From Acidibrevibacterium fodinaquatile (lineage in GTDB: Bacteria; Pseudomonadota; Alphaproteobacteria; Acetobacterales; Acetobacteraceae), in assembly GCF_003352165.1 (NCBI RefSeq), contig NZ_CP029176.1:1178001-1242000 (forward strand): DNA of 64,000 nucleotides. The letters are read 5' to 3'. The translations under genes were made by a program, and so were the position numbers. Positions 54,498 through 63,121 of the stretch are shown piece after piece (the first letter of the stretch is position 1; every line of letters begins with the position of its first letter). The notes beneath the pieces are model-generated. The model ran no database searches and had not been told where the DNA came from. It was given only the letters and a program-made list of their open reading frames with translations.

Positions 54498-55598
54498 CTA
54501 AAGACCCGCCATCTCGATAATATGCCGGGCGAGATCGGCGGCCCGCTCCATATGCGCCATGTGGCCGGTCTCGGGGAAGCGCGCGACCCGCACCGAAGCC
54601 GGCAGCGCATCGGCGTGGGCGGCGGGAATGATGCGATCCGCTTCACCCCAGGCGACGAGCACCGGCACGCGCACCGCCGCCAGGGACTCGCGGAGCGAGA
54701 TGTTTTGCCGGCCATTGGCGAAATTCGCCGCGGCGATCGCCTCGAGCGCCGCCGCCACCCCGTCGAGCCGCTTATAGCGCAGCACGGCTTCCACCATCTC
54801 GCGCCCGATCAGGGTCGGATCGGCAAACAGCATCCCGAGCACCGCCTGCATGTCACGCGCGCGGCGCGCGGCGATGAAGCCGCTGACATAATCCATGTTG
54901 ATTTCCGGCCCGAGCCCGACGGGCGAAATCAAGGTCAACGAAAGCGATTCGGACGCCAGCATCAGCGCGACCGCACCACCCAGCGAATGGCCGACGAGAT
55001 GCACGTGGCCGAGGCCGCGGGCGCGGGCGAGCGCCGCAACAGCGCGGGCGAGCGCGGCGATATTCGCGCCGGCGAGGGTTTTGGTCGAGCCACCATGGCC
55101 GGGCAAATCGATCGCGATGGTGCGAAAGCGCGCGGCAAGCAGCGGCTGGAGGAACATCCAGTTGCCGAGATCGCCGCCGAACCCGTGGATTAGCAGCAAG
55201 GGCGGCGCATCCTCCGGCCCCGCTTCCAGCGCTTGGATCGGCCCGATCTCGGTTTCAACCCGCATTGCCGCCGGTGCCGACGCCGCCTCCGCCGCGGGCA
55301 CGAAGGCGGCTTGCTGGGCGGCGATGAACGCATCGATCGCGGCGTCATCGGCGGTGCCGTCATCGATGACGCCGATCAGCGCGCCGACCGGCACCATCAC
55401 GCCGGGGGCCAATACCTGGCGGCGCAACGTGCCGGCGGCGGGGCTTTCATAGGCGGCAGTGATCTTGCTGGTTTCGATATCGGCGATTTCCTCGCCAGCG
55501 GCCACCGCCTCTCCCGGCGCCTTGTGCCAGCGCGCGACCATCCCCTCGGTCATCGAGAGGCCCATTTTGGGCATCACCAGGGCGCGCAAGCCGGTCAT
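54498..55598 (-). CDS. acoC: acetoin dehydrogenase E2 (lipoyl acyltransferase with alpha/beta-hydrolase domain)
   Basis: A 366-residue protein: lipoyl domain 1-80 with lipoylated Lys45 (ADIETSKITAAY), a linker, then an alpha/beta-hydrolase domain with GHSLGG nucleophile Ser205 and the late H in FPETGHMAHM. This domain order is that of AcoC, unlike the chloramphenicol-acetyltransferase fold of PDH E2. Third gene of acoABC; 1 bp separates it from acoB. The E3 subunit is not encoded in the window. Confidence 0.9.
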   Translation of the reverse strand: MTGLRALVMPKMGLSMTEGMVARWHKAPGEAVAAGEEIADIETSKITAAYESPAAGTLRRQVLAPGVMVPVGALIGVIDDGTADDAAIDAFIAAQQAAFVPAAEAASAPAAMRVETEIGPIQALEAGPEDAPPLLLIHGFGGDLGNWMFLQPLLAARFRTIAIDLPGHGGSTKTLAGANIAALARAVAALARARGLGHVHLVGHSLGGAVALMLASESLSLTLISPVGLGPEINMDYVSGFIAARRARDMQAVLGMLFADPTLIGREMVEAVLRYKRLDGVAAALEAIAAANFANGRQNISLRESLAAVRVPVLVAWGEADRIIPAAHADALPASVRVARFPETGHMAHMERAADLARHIIEMAGL

Positions 55599-55599
55599 G

Positions 55600-56625
55600 T
55601 CAGGCCGCCTTGCGCCCGCCCGCCGCCATCACCGCGCGCACGCCCGCAACGATCTTCGCGACATCGGGCACGTAAAGATCCTCGAGCGCCGGCGAGAATG
55701 GCACCGGTGTATGCGGCGGCGAGATCATGCGGATCGGCGCGCGGAGCGCATCGAACGCCCCTTCGGCGGCCAGGGCGGCAATGTCGGTCGCCATGTTGCA
55801 GCGCGGATTGGCCTCGTCCACCACCACCAGCCGGCCGGTTGCGCGCACTTCCTCGAGAATGGTCTCGCGATCGAGTGGCGAGGTGGTGCGCGGGTCGATC
55901 ACGGTGCACGAGATCCCCTCCTTGCCGAGCTGATCGGCGGCCTCGTTGGCGAGCGTCACCATCCGCCCGAAAGCGACGATGGTGACATCCTCGCCCTCGC
56001 GGGTGAGATTGGCCTCGCCGAAGGGCAGGGTGTAGGGCTCGTCTGGCACCTCTTCCTCGATATCGTAGAGCATTTTGTGCTCGAACAAGATCACCGGATC
56101 ATCGTCGCGGATCGCCTGGATCATCAGCCCCTTCGCCTCATAGGGCGAAGACGGGAGCGCGACCTTGAGGCCGGGGATATGGGTAAAAAGCGGGTAGAGG
56201 CATTGGCTGTGCTGGCTGGCGGCACGGAATCCGGCGCCATACATGGTGCGGATGACGAGCGGCGTGCGCGCCTTGCCGCCGAACATGTATTTGAACTTGG
56301 CCGCCTGATTGAAGATCTGATCGAAGCAGACCCCCATGAAATCGACGAACATCAGCTCGGCGATCGGCCGCAGCCCGGTGAGGGCGGCGCCGGCGGCAGC
56401 GCCGATGAAGCCGCTTTCGGTGATCGGCGTGTCGAGCACCCGCTCGCGCCCGAACTCAGCGACGAGCCCCTTGGTGACGCCGAGCACACCGCCCCAGGCA
56501 TCGTCTTCGCCGGGCGCGCCCATGCCGCCGGCATTGTCTTCCCCCATGACGACGACGCGCGGATCGCGCGCCATCTCCTGGCGGATCGCCTCATTGATCG
56601 CCTGACGGTAGGATTTTTTGGCCAT
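55600..56625 (-). CDS. acoB: acetoin dehydrogenase E1 beta subunit
   Basis: A 341-residue thiamine-diphosphate enzyme half. It starts MAKKSYRQAINEAIRQEMAR and carries GEDNAGGMGAPGEDDAWGGV, DTPITESGFIGAAAGAAL and IDPRTTSPLDRETILEEV. With AcoA it cleaves acetoin to acetaldehyde and an acetyl group for E2; branched-chain or pyruvate use cannot be excluded by sequence. Confidence 0.9.
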   Translation of the reverse strand: MAKKSYRQAINEAIRQEMARDPRVVVMGEDNAGGMGAPGEDDAWGGVLGVTKGLVAEFGRERVLDTPITESGFIGAAAGAALTGLRPIAELMFVDFMGVCFDQIFNQAAKFKYMFGGKARTPLVIRTMYGAGFRAASQHSQCLYPLFTHIPGLKVALPSSPYEAKGLMIQAIRDDDPVILFEHKMLYDIEEEVPDEPYTLPFGEANLTREGEDVTIVAFGRMVTLANEAADQLGKEGISCTVIDPRTTSPLDRETILEEVRATGRLVVVDEANPRCNMATDIAALAAEGAFDALRAPIRMISPPHTPVPFSPALEDLYVPDVAKIVAGVRAVMAAGGRKAA

Positions 56626-56640
56626 GCCACGCGCTCCTCA

Positions 56641-57606
56641 TCAATAGCTGACATAGACGTCAGCGAGCAGATCGGCGGGGGTGGGCATGGGCGCGGCCTT
56701 GGCCGCGCGCACCGCCCCCTCGATCGCGGCCGCGACCTCGCCCTCGATCGCATCGAGTGCGGCCGGTTCGAGCAGCCCGGCCTCGGTGACCTTGGTACGA
56801 AAGAGCTTGAGACAGTCGCGTTCGGCGCGGAGTTTCGCGACCTCGTCGGGCGCCCGATAGGTCATGCCGTCGCCCTCGAAATGGCCGTAATAGCGGGCGA
56901 GCTTGAGGTGGAGAAAGCTTGGCCCGTCCCCCGCCCGTGCCCGCGCGATCGCCTCCGCCGCGGCCTCGTGGACGGCGAAGAAATCATGGCCATCGACACG
57001 CACGCCCGGCATGCCAAACCCCTTGGCGCGGTCCAGCGGATCACCCGCGACCGACCAGGCGCTTGCTGTCGACTCGGCATAGCCATTATCCTCGAGGACG
57101 AAAATCACCGGCAACCGCCAGACCGAGGCGAGATTCATCGCCTCCGCCGTGGTGCCCTGGTTGGAGGCGCCATCGCCGCCGAAGGCGACGGCGACGGCTC
57201 CGGTTTTCAGGGTTTTGGCGCTCAACGCGGCGCCGCAAGCGAGCGGCGCGCCGCCGCCGACGATGCCATTGGCGCCGAGCATGCCCTTGTCGAGATCAGC
57301 GATGTGCATCGACCCGCCCTTGCCGGCGCAGAGCCCGGTTTTGCGGCCATAAATCTCCGCCATCATGGCCGTCACGTCGCATCCTTTGGCGATGCAATGG
57401 CCGTGGCCGCGATGGGTGGAGGCGATGCTGTCATGTTCGGTGAGATGAAGACAGACGCCGACCGCCGAGGCCTCCTCGCCGGCGTAGAGATGAACGAAAC
57501 CAGGGATATCGCCGGTCGCGAATTCGGTGTGCACCCGCTCCTCGAACTGGCGGATGGTGCACATGCTGCGATAGGCGCGCACCAACTCATCGCGGCTCAA
57601 CTGCAT
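56641..57606 (-). CDS. acoA: acetoin dehydrogenase E1 alpha subunit
   Basis: A 321-residue thiamine-diphosphate subunit. It includes the ThDP/Mg motif GGDGASNQGTTAEAMNLASV and the GHGHCIAKG and GKGGSMHI loops. The ATG at 57606 follows GGGAG by eight bases; an upstream ATG adds eight residues. First gene of the operon. Expression control is not visible: no sigma54-type box was recognised upstream. Confidence 0.9.
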   Translation of the reverse strand: MQLSRDELVRAYRSMCTIRQFEERVHTEFATGDIPGFVHLYAGEEASAVGVCLHLTEHDSIASTHRGHGHCIAKGCDVTAMMAEIYGRKTGLCAGKGGSMHIADLDKGMLGANGIVGGGAPLACGAALSAKTLKTGAVAVAFGGDGASNQGTTAEAMNLASVWRLPVIFVLEDNGYAESTASAWSVAGDPLDRAKGFGMPGVRVDGHDFFAVHEAAAEAIARARAGDGPSFLHLKLARYYGHFEGDGMTYRAPDEVAKLRAERDCLKLFRTKVTEAGLLEPAALDAIEGEVAAAIEGAVRAAKAAPMPTPADLLADVYVSY

Positions 57607-57748
57607 GTTTGGCTCTCCCGTGCCATGCACTCTGCCGGTGCATAATCAGGAAAGCTTCACATTCCTGCGCCGAAAACGCAAGCGCGCCGGTAAGGACACA
57701 CGGCGATGTGCGCTCGTTCGAGCGCTCAAAAAGTCTGGGGTTCTGTCG

Positions 57749-60406
57749 TCAATAAAGCCCGCCCATCGCCTTGTCGGAATCGCTGGCGGCGGGCGGGGGT
57801 TGGGCGGCGGCGCTGGCCGCGGGCGCTGCGCCTTCGGCGGGTTGCGGCGTGCCGTTATCACCCGGCGGGGCGTTGGTCGCCGCCGGCGCGCCGGCACTCG
57901 TGGGCGCGGCGTTCGCTGTGCCATGCGGCAGGTCACCGAGCGCAAGCGAGGCGCCGGGTTCTTGGCCGTCCTTGAACGCGTCGGTCATGGTCTGGACGGC
58001 ATCGTGCCACGATGCCAGCGTCACCCCGGGTGGCGCGACGAAGGGCAGCACCGGATGATCCTTGAGCGCGATCGCCATGAAATCATGCCAGATCGGTGCT
58101 GCCAGTTCGCCGCCGGTTTGGTTGCGGCCGAGATCGGCCGGCTGATCGAAACCGACCCAGACGACGGTGACGAGATCGGGGGTGAAGCCGGCGAACCAGG
58201 CATCGTCGTAATCCTGCGTGGTGCCGGTCTTGCCGGCGATTGGCCGCCCGAGATCCTTGCCGGCGCGGGTGCCGGTGCCGCGCTGGACCACGTCCTGCAT
58301 CATGGTGACGACCTGAAAGACGCTTTGCGGGTCGGCGATCGCTGGGCGCTGGTCATCGAGGAGGGGCGGCTGGCCTGGGTCGGCGGCGCAGCTTTCGCAG
58401 CCGAGGCCGGGTGTGCGCCAGAGAACATGGCCGTCACGATCCTGGACGCTGTCGATCAGGCTCGGGATCACCGCCCGCCCGCCCGCGTCGAGCGAGGCAT
58501 AGGCGCCGGCGAGGCGGAGCGCCGTGGTCTCGATCGCGCCGATCGCCGCCGGCAAGACGCGCGGCATGTCATCGACGATATGGAACGCCGCCGCGGTCTC
58601 CGCCACCGCCTTCATGCCGATCTGATTGGCAACCCGCAGCGTGACCAAGTTGCGCGAATGCTGCAGCGCCTCATGGAGCGGCATCGGGCCGTTGAAATCC
58701 ATCTCGAAATTATTCGGCCGCCATTTTCCCTTGTCCCCGAGATCGACGACGAAGGGCGCATCGAGGAAGCGCTGGCTCGGCGAGATGCCCTGTTCCATCG
58801 CGGCGAGATAGACGAAGGGTTTGAAGGCGCTGCCGGGCTGGCGGTTGGCTTGGGTGGCGCGGTCGAACTGGCTGATCGCATGGCTCCAGCCGCCGACCAG
58901 GGCAAGGACGCGGCCGGTGCGCGGGTCGAGCGAGACGAGCGACCCCTCAACCTCGGGGATCTGGCGGAGCTGCAGCCGCGCCGTTTTCGTCGCCGGCGGC
59001 TCGATCATCACCACATCGCCGGGGGTGAAGAGATCGCGCAGCCGCTGCGGTGCCGGGCCGAGCGTGCCGGCCGGCGCGTTCGCGATCTTCGGGCGTGCCC
59101 AGGCGCAATCGGCGAGCAGGATCGTCCCGGTTTTCGGGGTGGCCGGCGCGTCCGATGCGGGCTCTAGCCAGCCGAGCCGCGCCGCGCCGTCGCTCTCTTC
59201 GATCACGATCGCAAGCCGCCAGCGCGGCAGCATGCCAGGCGGCGGCACGACGGCGGCGAGTTTGCCCGCCCAATCGCGGCCCAGCTCGGCGCTAGAGGCC
59301 GCGATATGGCTGACGGCGCCGCGCCAGCCGCCATGGGCGCGGTCATAGGCCATCAACCCGGCGCGAAGCGTGTCCTCGGCGGCGGCCTGGAGATGCGGAT
59401 CGAGGCTCGCGCGCACCATCAGCCCGCCTTCGCTGGTGGTCTCGGCGCCGAAGCGCGAGATCAGCTCCCGCTTGACCTCATCGGCGAAATAGTCTCCGCC
59501 CGGGGTGAGATCGGGGTGGTGGTAGCCATGCGGCACCAGCGGCTCGGCCTGTGCCGCGTGGGCTTCGGCCAGCGACACGGCATGGGTTTCGGCCATGCGT
59601 TCAAGCACCCAGTCGCGCCGCGCCCGCGCCGCCTCGGGAAACCGGAAGGGGTTGTAATTATTCGGCGCTTTCGGCAGCGCCGCCAGCATCGCCGCCTCGG
59701 CCAGGGTCAGCTCATCGAGCGGCTTGTTGAAATAGGCCTCGGCGGCGGCGGCGACACCGTAGGATTGCTGGCCGAGATAGATTTCGTTGAGATAGAGTTC
59801 GAGCACCCGCTGCTTGCTGAGGCTCTGGTCGATGCGGAGGGCGAGGATCGCCTCGCGGATTTTGCGCCCGAGCGTCGGCTCGTTGCCGAGCAGCATGTTC
59901 TTGGCGAGCTGCTGGGTGATGGTGGAGGCGCCAATCGGCCGCCGCCCCTCATGGAGATGGCCGATATCGGTGACCGCCGCGCGCAGGATGGCGAGCGGAT
60001 CGACGCCGCGATGGGTCCAGAAATTCTGGTCCTCGGCGGCGATGAAGGCCGCAGTCACGAGGGGCGGGATGGCGGTGAACGGGGTGTAGATGCGCCGTTC
60101 ATTGGCGAGTTCGGCGAGCAGCGAGCCATCGCCCGCGAACACCCGGCTCATCACCGCCGGCTGGTAGTTTTTGAGCCCATTGATATCGGGGAGATCGGCG
60201 ACATAGTGGCGATAGGCGCCATAGGCGACGATCACCGCGGCGAGCCCGGCCAACACGACAAGCCCGGCGAGCACGCCGACCAGCCGCCCGAGCCAGCGGG
60301 CGAGAAAGCGTCGCACGCCGCCCGCGTCAGGGCGCGGGGCGCGGGGCGGAGATGGCGCCGAAGCGGCGCCGAGCCGCTCGCGTGGGGGAGGGGGGTCGAT
60401 GGCCAT
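57749..60406 (-). CDS. mrcA: penicillin-binding protein 1A
   Basis: An 885-residue bifunctional peptidoglycan synthase. Cytoplasmic Pro-rich start, one membrane helix (about 40-65), glycosyltransferase domain with AAEDQNFWTHRGVD and GASTITQQLAKNM, and a transpeptidase domain with GSAFK (active Ser and Lys), SRN (HSRNLVTLR) and GKTGTT. The C-terminal tail is Ala/Pro-rich and disordered. Size and order fit PBP1A. Confidence 0.95.
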   Translation of the reverse strand: MAIDPPPPRERLGAASAPSPPRAPRPDAGGVRRFLARWLGRLVGVLAGLVVLAGLAAVIVAYGAYRHYVADLPDINGLKNYQPAVMSRVFAGDGSLLAELANERRIYTPFTAIPPLVTAAFIAAEDQNFWTHRGVDPLAILRAAVTDIGHLHEGRRPIGASTITQQLAKNMLLGNEPTLGRKIREAILALRIDQSLSKQRVLELYLNEIYLGQQSYGVAAAAEAYFNKPLDELTLAEAAMLAALPKAPNNYNPFRFPEAARARRDWVLERMAETHAVSLAEAHAAQAEPLVPHGYHHPDLTPGGDYFADEVKRELISRFGAETTSEGGLMVRASLDPHLQAAAEDTLRAGLMAYDRAHGGWRGAVSHIAASSAELGRDWAGKLAAVVPPPGMLPRWRLAIVIEESDGAARLGWLEPASDAPATPKTGTILLADCAWARPKIANAPAGTLGPAPQRLRDLFTPGDVVMIEPPATKTARLQLRQIPEVEGSLVSLDPRTGRVLALVGGWSHAISQFDRATQANRQPGSAFKPFVYLAAMEQGISPSQRFLDAPFVVDLGDKGKWRPNNFEMDFNGPMPLHEALQHSRNLVTLRVANQIGMKAVAETAAAFHIVDDMPRVLPAAIGAIETTALRLAGAYASLDAGGRAVIPSLIDSVQDRDGHVLWRTPGLGCESCAADPGQPPLLDDQRPAIADPQSVFQVVTMMQDVVQRGTGTRAGKDLGRPIAGKTGTTQDYDDAWFAGFTPDLVTVVWVGFDQPADLGRNQTGGELAAPIWHDFMAIALKDHPVLPFVAPPGVTLASWHDAVQTMTDAFKDGQEPGASLALGDLPHGTANAAPTSAGAPAATNAPPGDNGTPQPAEGAAPAASAAAQPPPAASDSDKAMGGLY

Positions 60407-60458
60407 CGCCGCTATATAATCCCCTCGGCCGCTGAAAGCATCCCACCCGGCCCCAAGG

Positions 60459-60494
60459 AAGCGCTGATCGAAACGCTGATCTAAGCGCTGATCC
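60459..60494. repeat. three tandem 12-bp repeats upstream of the PBP1A gene
   Basis: AAGCGCTGATCG, AAACGCTGATCT and AAGCGCTGATCC lie directly head to tail, about 50-90 bp upstream of the mrcA start. The shared core is CGCTGATC. They could be binding sites for a regulator, or a chance local expansion. Confidence 0.4.
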
Positions 60495-60644
60495 GCGCTC
60501 TCTGTCGCGCGCTATCCGGCCGGGGCAGCGGTCAGCGCCGATGCGATGGAATTCCGCCATCGTTCCCGGCCTAAATCCACGCGGGCGTGACACGCAGCCA
60601 TCGCCCGCCAAAGAGCGGGATCGCCTGGTGTTCGTCGACAGCGG

Positions 60645-60875
60645 TTAAGCGTGGCCGGCGGCCGGGATGGCGAGGCTTTCGCTGCCGGTGGCGCGGGCGA
60701 CGGCGGCGAGCAGGCGCAGCGCCTCCGGCCCGCCGAGATCGCTAAGCCCGCCCTCTTCCATCTCCGCCGCCAGGATTTCGGCCTGGCTGGCGACGGTTTC
60801 GACGGCACGGCGCAGCGCCTCGCGCGAGAGGATCAGTTGCAGATCCTCCGATAACAGGTTCCAATCGCACAGCAT
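60645..60875 (-). CDS. small protein of unknown function
   Basis: A 76-residue, mostly helical, acidic protein (MLCDWNLLSEDLQLILSREA ... EILAAEMEEGGLSDLGGPEA). Codon composition fits coding on this strand, and it lies between rlmB and mrcA in the same direction. I recognise no family; the call rests on frame and context only. Confidence 0.45.
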   Translation of the reverse strand: MLCDWNLLSEDLQLILSREALRRAVETVASQAEILAAEMEEGGLSDLGGPEALRLLAAVARATGSESLAIPAAGHA

Positions 60876-60967
60876 GCCAAGCAGCCCTCGCTTTTGCCGT
60901 TTTGGCGTCTTCGGTTCGGCGCCGCGGAGGCGGACCGCCGGGATCGCGCCAATCTCGTCCGGGCGGG

Positions 60968-61843
60968 TTAATTCCGCGTTTGCGCCGGGCGGGAAATTTC
61001 GTAAAGCGCGATCGCGGCGGCGGCGCTGACATTGAGGCTCGCCATCGGCCCGGGCATCGGCAGGCCGGCGATTTCGTCGCAGGTTTCGCGGGTTAGGCGG
61101 CGAAGACCTTCGCCCTCACCGCCGAGCACCAGCGCGACCCGCCGCCCTGCAAGCGCCGGGCCAGAAAGCGCCGAGCCGCCGGCATCGAGCCCGACCACCC
61201 AAAACCCCTCCGCCTTGAGCGCGACCAGGGTGCGCGCGATGTTGACGGCGCGGAGCACCGGCACGGTTTCCAGCGCGCCAGCGGCGGCCTTGGCCATGGT
61301 TCCGGTCTCGCCTGGGGCATGGCGTTCCTGCACGATCACCCCGCAGGCGGCAAAGGCGGCGGCGGCGCGCAGGATCGCGCCGATATTGCGCGGATCGGCG
61401 ACCTGATCGAGAACCAGGATCGGGCCGGGCCGCTCCAGCACCCGCGCGAGCGGTGGCGGCGTCAGCGGATCGGCGAGAAGGGCGACCCCCTGGTGCGCGG
61501 CATCGGGGCCGAGAAGCTGGTCGAGCCGGGCGCGCTCCACGCGCTCGGGCGCCAGCGGCCAGGGCGGCGGCAAACGCGCGGCGAGCGCAGCTTCGGCCTC
61601 CTCGGTGAGCAAAAGGCGGCGAAGGCGCCGTGCCGGGTTGGCGAGCGCCGCCGCGACCGCGTGCCGCCCTGAGAGCCAGACCGTGCCGTGCGTTGGCGCT
61701 TCGGGGCGCGGGGCGGGCGAACGCGCGGGGCGGAAGGCGCGCCCAGCGGGGGCCTGACCGGCCGGGCCGGGCCCTGCCTGCGCACCCCGGAAGGGGTGGG
61801 AATCGCGGTTTTTTCCCGGATGCGGGCGGTGCGGCGGTTTCAT
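60968..61843 (-). CDS. rlmB: 23S rRNA 2'-O-methyltransferase RlmB (SpoU family)
   Basis: About 291 residues. A disordered basic N-terminus (PHRPHPGKNRDSHPF) precedes the substrate-binding domain and the SPOUT methyltransferase with LDQVADPRNIGAILRAAAAF, VALVLGGEGEGLRRLTRETC and MASLNVSAAAAIALYE. It methylates a guanosine in 23S rRNA; the closest assignment is Gm2251. The ATG at 61843 is chosen over an upstream start at 61894. Confidence 0.92.
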   Translation of the reverse strand: MKPPHRPHPGKNRDSHPFRGAQAGPGPAGQAPAGRAFRPARSPAPRPEAPTHGTVWLSGRHAVAAALANPARRLRRLLLTEEAEAALAARLPPPWPLAPERVERARLDQLLGPDAAHQGVALLADPLTPPPLARVLERPGPILVLDQVADPRNIGAILRAAAAFAACGVIVQERHAPGETGTMAKAAAGALETVPVLRAVNIARTLVALKAEGFWVVGLDAGGSALSGPALAGRRVALVLGGEGEGLRRLTRETCDEIAGLPMPGPMASLNVSAAAAIALYEISRPAQTRN

Positions 61844-61933
61844 CGCGCCTCTATAGCTTTCCCCGCCCATGACGACAAATTCGTCTCGCGACAAATTCGT
61901 CCCAAACCTATCTGGCTTTATCTGGTGACAGGC

Positions 61934-62212
61934 TTACCCTCGCCAGCCGCCCGCGCCGCGGCCGCTTCGCCACAGTTGCAGGCGAAACGCCGCATAGGCG
62001 ATCGCCGCGGCGATGATCACCACCGGCAGCAGGGTCATGGCGAGCCAGAAGGCGAAGGCGGCGAGCGCGAGGGTGCCGAGCACCAGCGCGACCAGGGCAC
62101 CGGCGGCGGCGAGGCGGAAAAGCCACGGCGTTCGCCCGAATTCGGGGGCGCGCGGGCGGCGGAATTCCCCCTCCGGCGTCATGTCGAGGATAATGGTGCG
62201 GCGCGCTTTCAT
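61934..62212 (-). CDS. small membrane protein of unknown function
   Basis: 92 residues with two hydrophobic helices (LFRLAAAGALVALVLGTLAL and FWLAMTLLPVVIIAAAIAYA) and a basic C-terminus. An N-terminal cytoplasmic stretch is rich in Arg and Pro. No family is recognised. Lies 91 bp upstream of rlmB on the same strand. Confidence 0.6.
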   Translation of the reverse strand: MKARRTIILDMTPEGEFRRPRAPEFGRTPWLFRLAAAGALVALVLGTLALAAFAFWLAMTLLPVVIIAAAIAYAAFRLQLWRSGRGAGGWRG

Positions 62213-62335
62213 ATCTCGAGCACGTGGTCGGTCGCCAAGGCTGCGTCAAGACCGTCGTTTCGTTATTCCCCGGGGTCTATTTCCCTCTCGCCGCGATCGT
62301 GGCAGTTTCCCGGCAAAGCACGGGAGAGATGACAC

Positions 62336-63121
62336 ATGGTGACGGGCGCAAGGCAGGCTTTGCCGGTCGATTTGACGGGGCTGCGGGTGGCGATTTCGGC
62401 CGCGGCGGGCGGGATCGGGCGGGTGATGGCGGATAGTTTCGCAGCCTGCGGGGCGCGCGTCTTCATCTCCGATATCGACGCGCAAGCCTTGGCGGCTTCC
62501 CCCCATGCCGGCCTGCGCGCCGATGCCGGCCGGCGCGAAGATGTCGAGGCGTTCATGGCGGCAGCCCTCGCGCATCTCGGCGGGCTCGATGTCTTGGTCA
62601 ACAATGCCGGGATCGCCGGGCCAACCAAGCGGGTCGAAGACATCGCGCCCGAGGAGCTTTCGGAGACGCTGCGGGTTGATCTCGAAAGCTTTTTCCATTG
62701 CGCCCGCCTCGCCATTCCGGCGCTGCGCGAGGCCGGTGGCGGCGCGATCATCAATCTCAGCTCCGCCGCCGGGCGCTTCGGCTTTCCGCTCCGCGCCCCT
62801 TATGCGGCGGCGAAATGGGGGGTGGTCGGCTTCACCAAGACGCTGGCGATCGAACTCGGCCCGGACGGGATCCGCGCCAACGCCATCCTCCCCGGCCTCG
62901 TCGACGGGCCGCGCATCCGCGCCGTCATCAAGGCGAAGGCGGTCGCGGCCGGCATTTCCGAAAACGAGCAGACCGATCGCGCCGTTTCCACCACCAGTCT
63001 CCGCTGCTTCGTCACCCAGCAAGACATCGCCAACATGGCGCTCTATCTCGCAAGCCCCTTCGGCGCGACGATCAGCGGCCAGGCGCTGGCGATCGACGGC
63101 GATATTCAGATGCTGATCTGA
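62336..63121 (+). CDS. short-chain dehydrogenase/reductase
   Basis: A 261-residue classical SDR: cofactor loop SAAAGGIGRVMADSF (altered from TGxxxGxG), NNAG (LVNNAGIAGPTKRV), active Ser (NLSSAAGRFG) and YAAAKWG. The last part (GATISGQALAIDGDIQML) is conserved in the family. The substrate is unknown. Unlike the SDR at 44.8 kb, its catalytic residues are intact. Confidence 0.92.
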   Translation: MVTGARQALPVDLTGLRVAISAAAGGIGRVMADSFAACGARVFISDIDAQALAASPHAGLRADAGRREDVEAFMAAALAHLGGLDVLVNNAGIAGPTKRVEDIAPEELSETLRVDLESFFHCARLAIPALREAGGGAIINLSSAAGRFGFPLRAPYAAAKWGVVGFTKTLAIELGPDGIRANAILPGLVDGPRIRAVIKAKAVAAGISENEQTDRAVSTTSLRCFVTQQDIANMALYLASPFGATISGQALAIDGDIQMLI

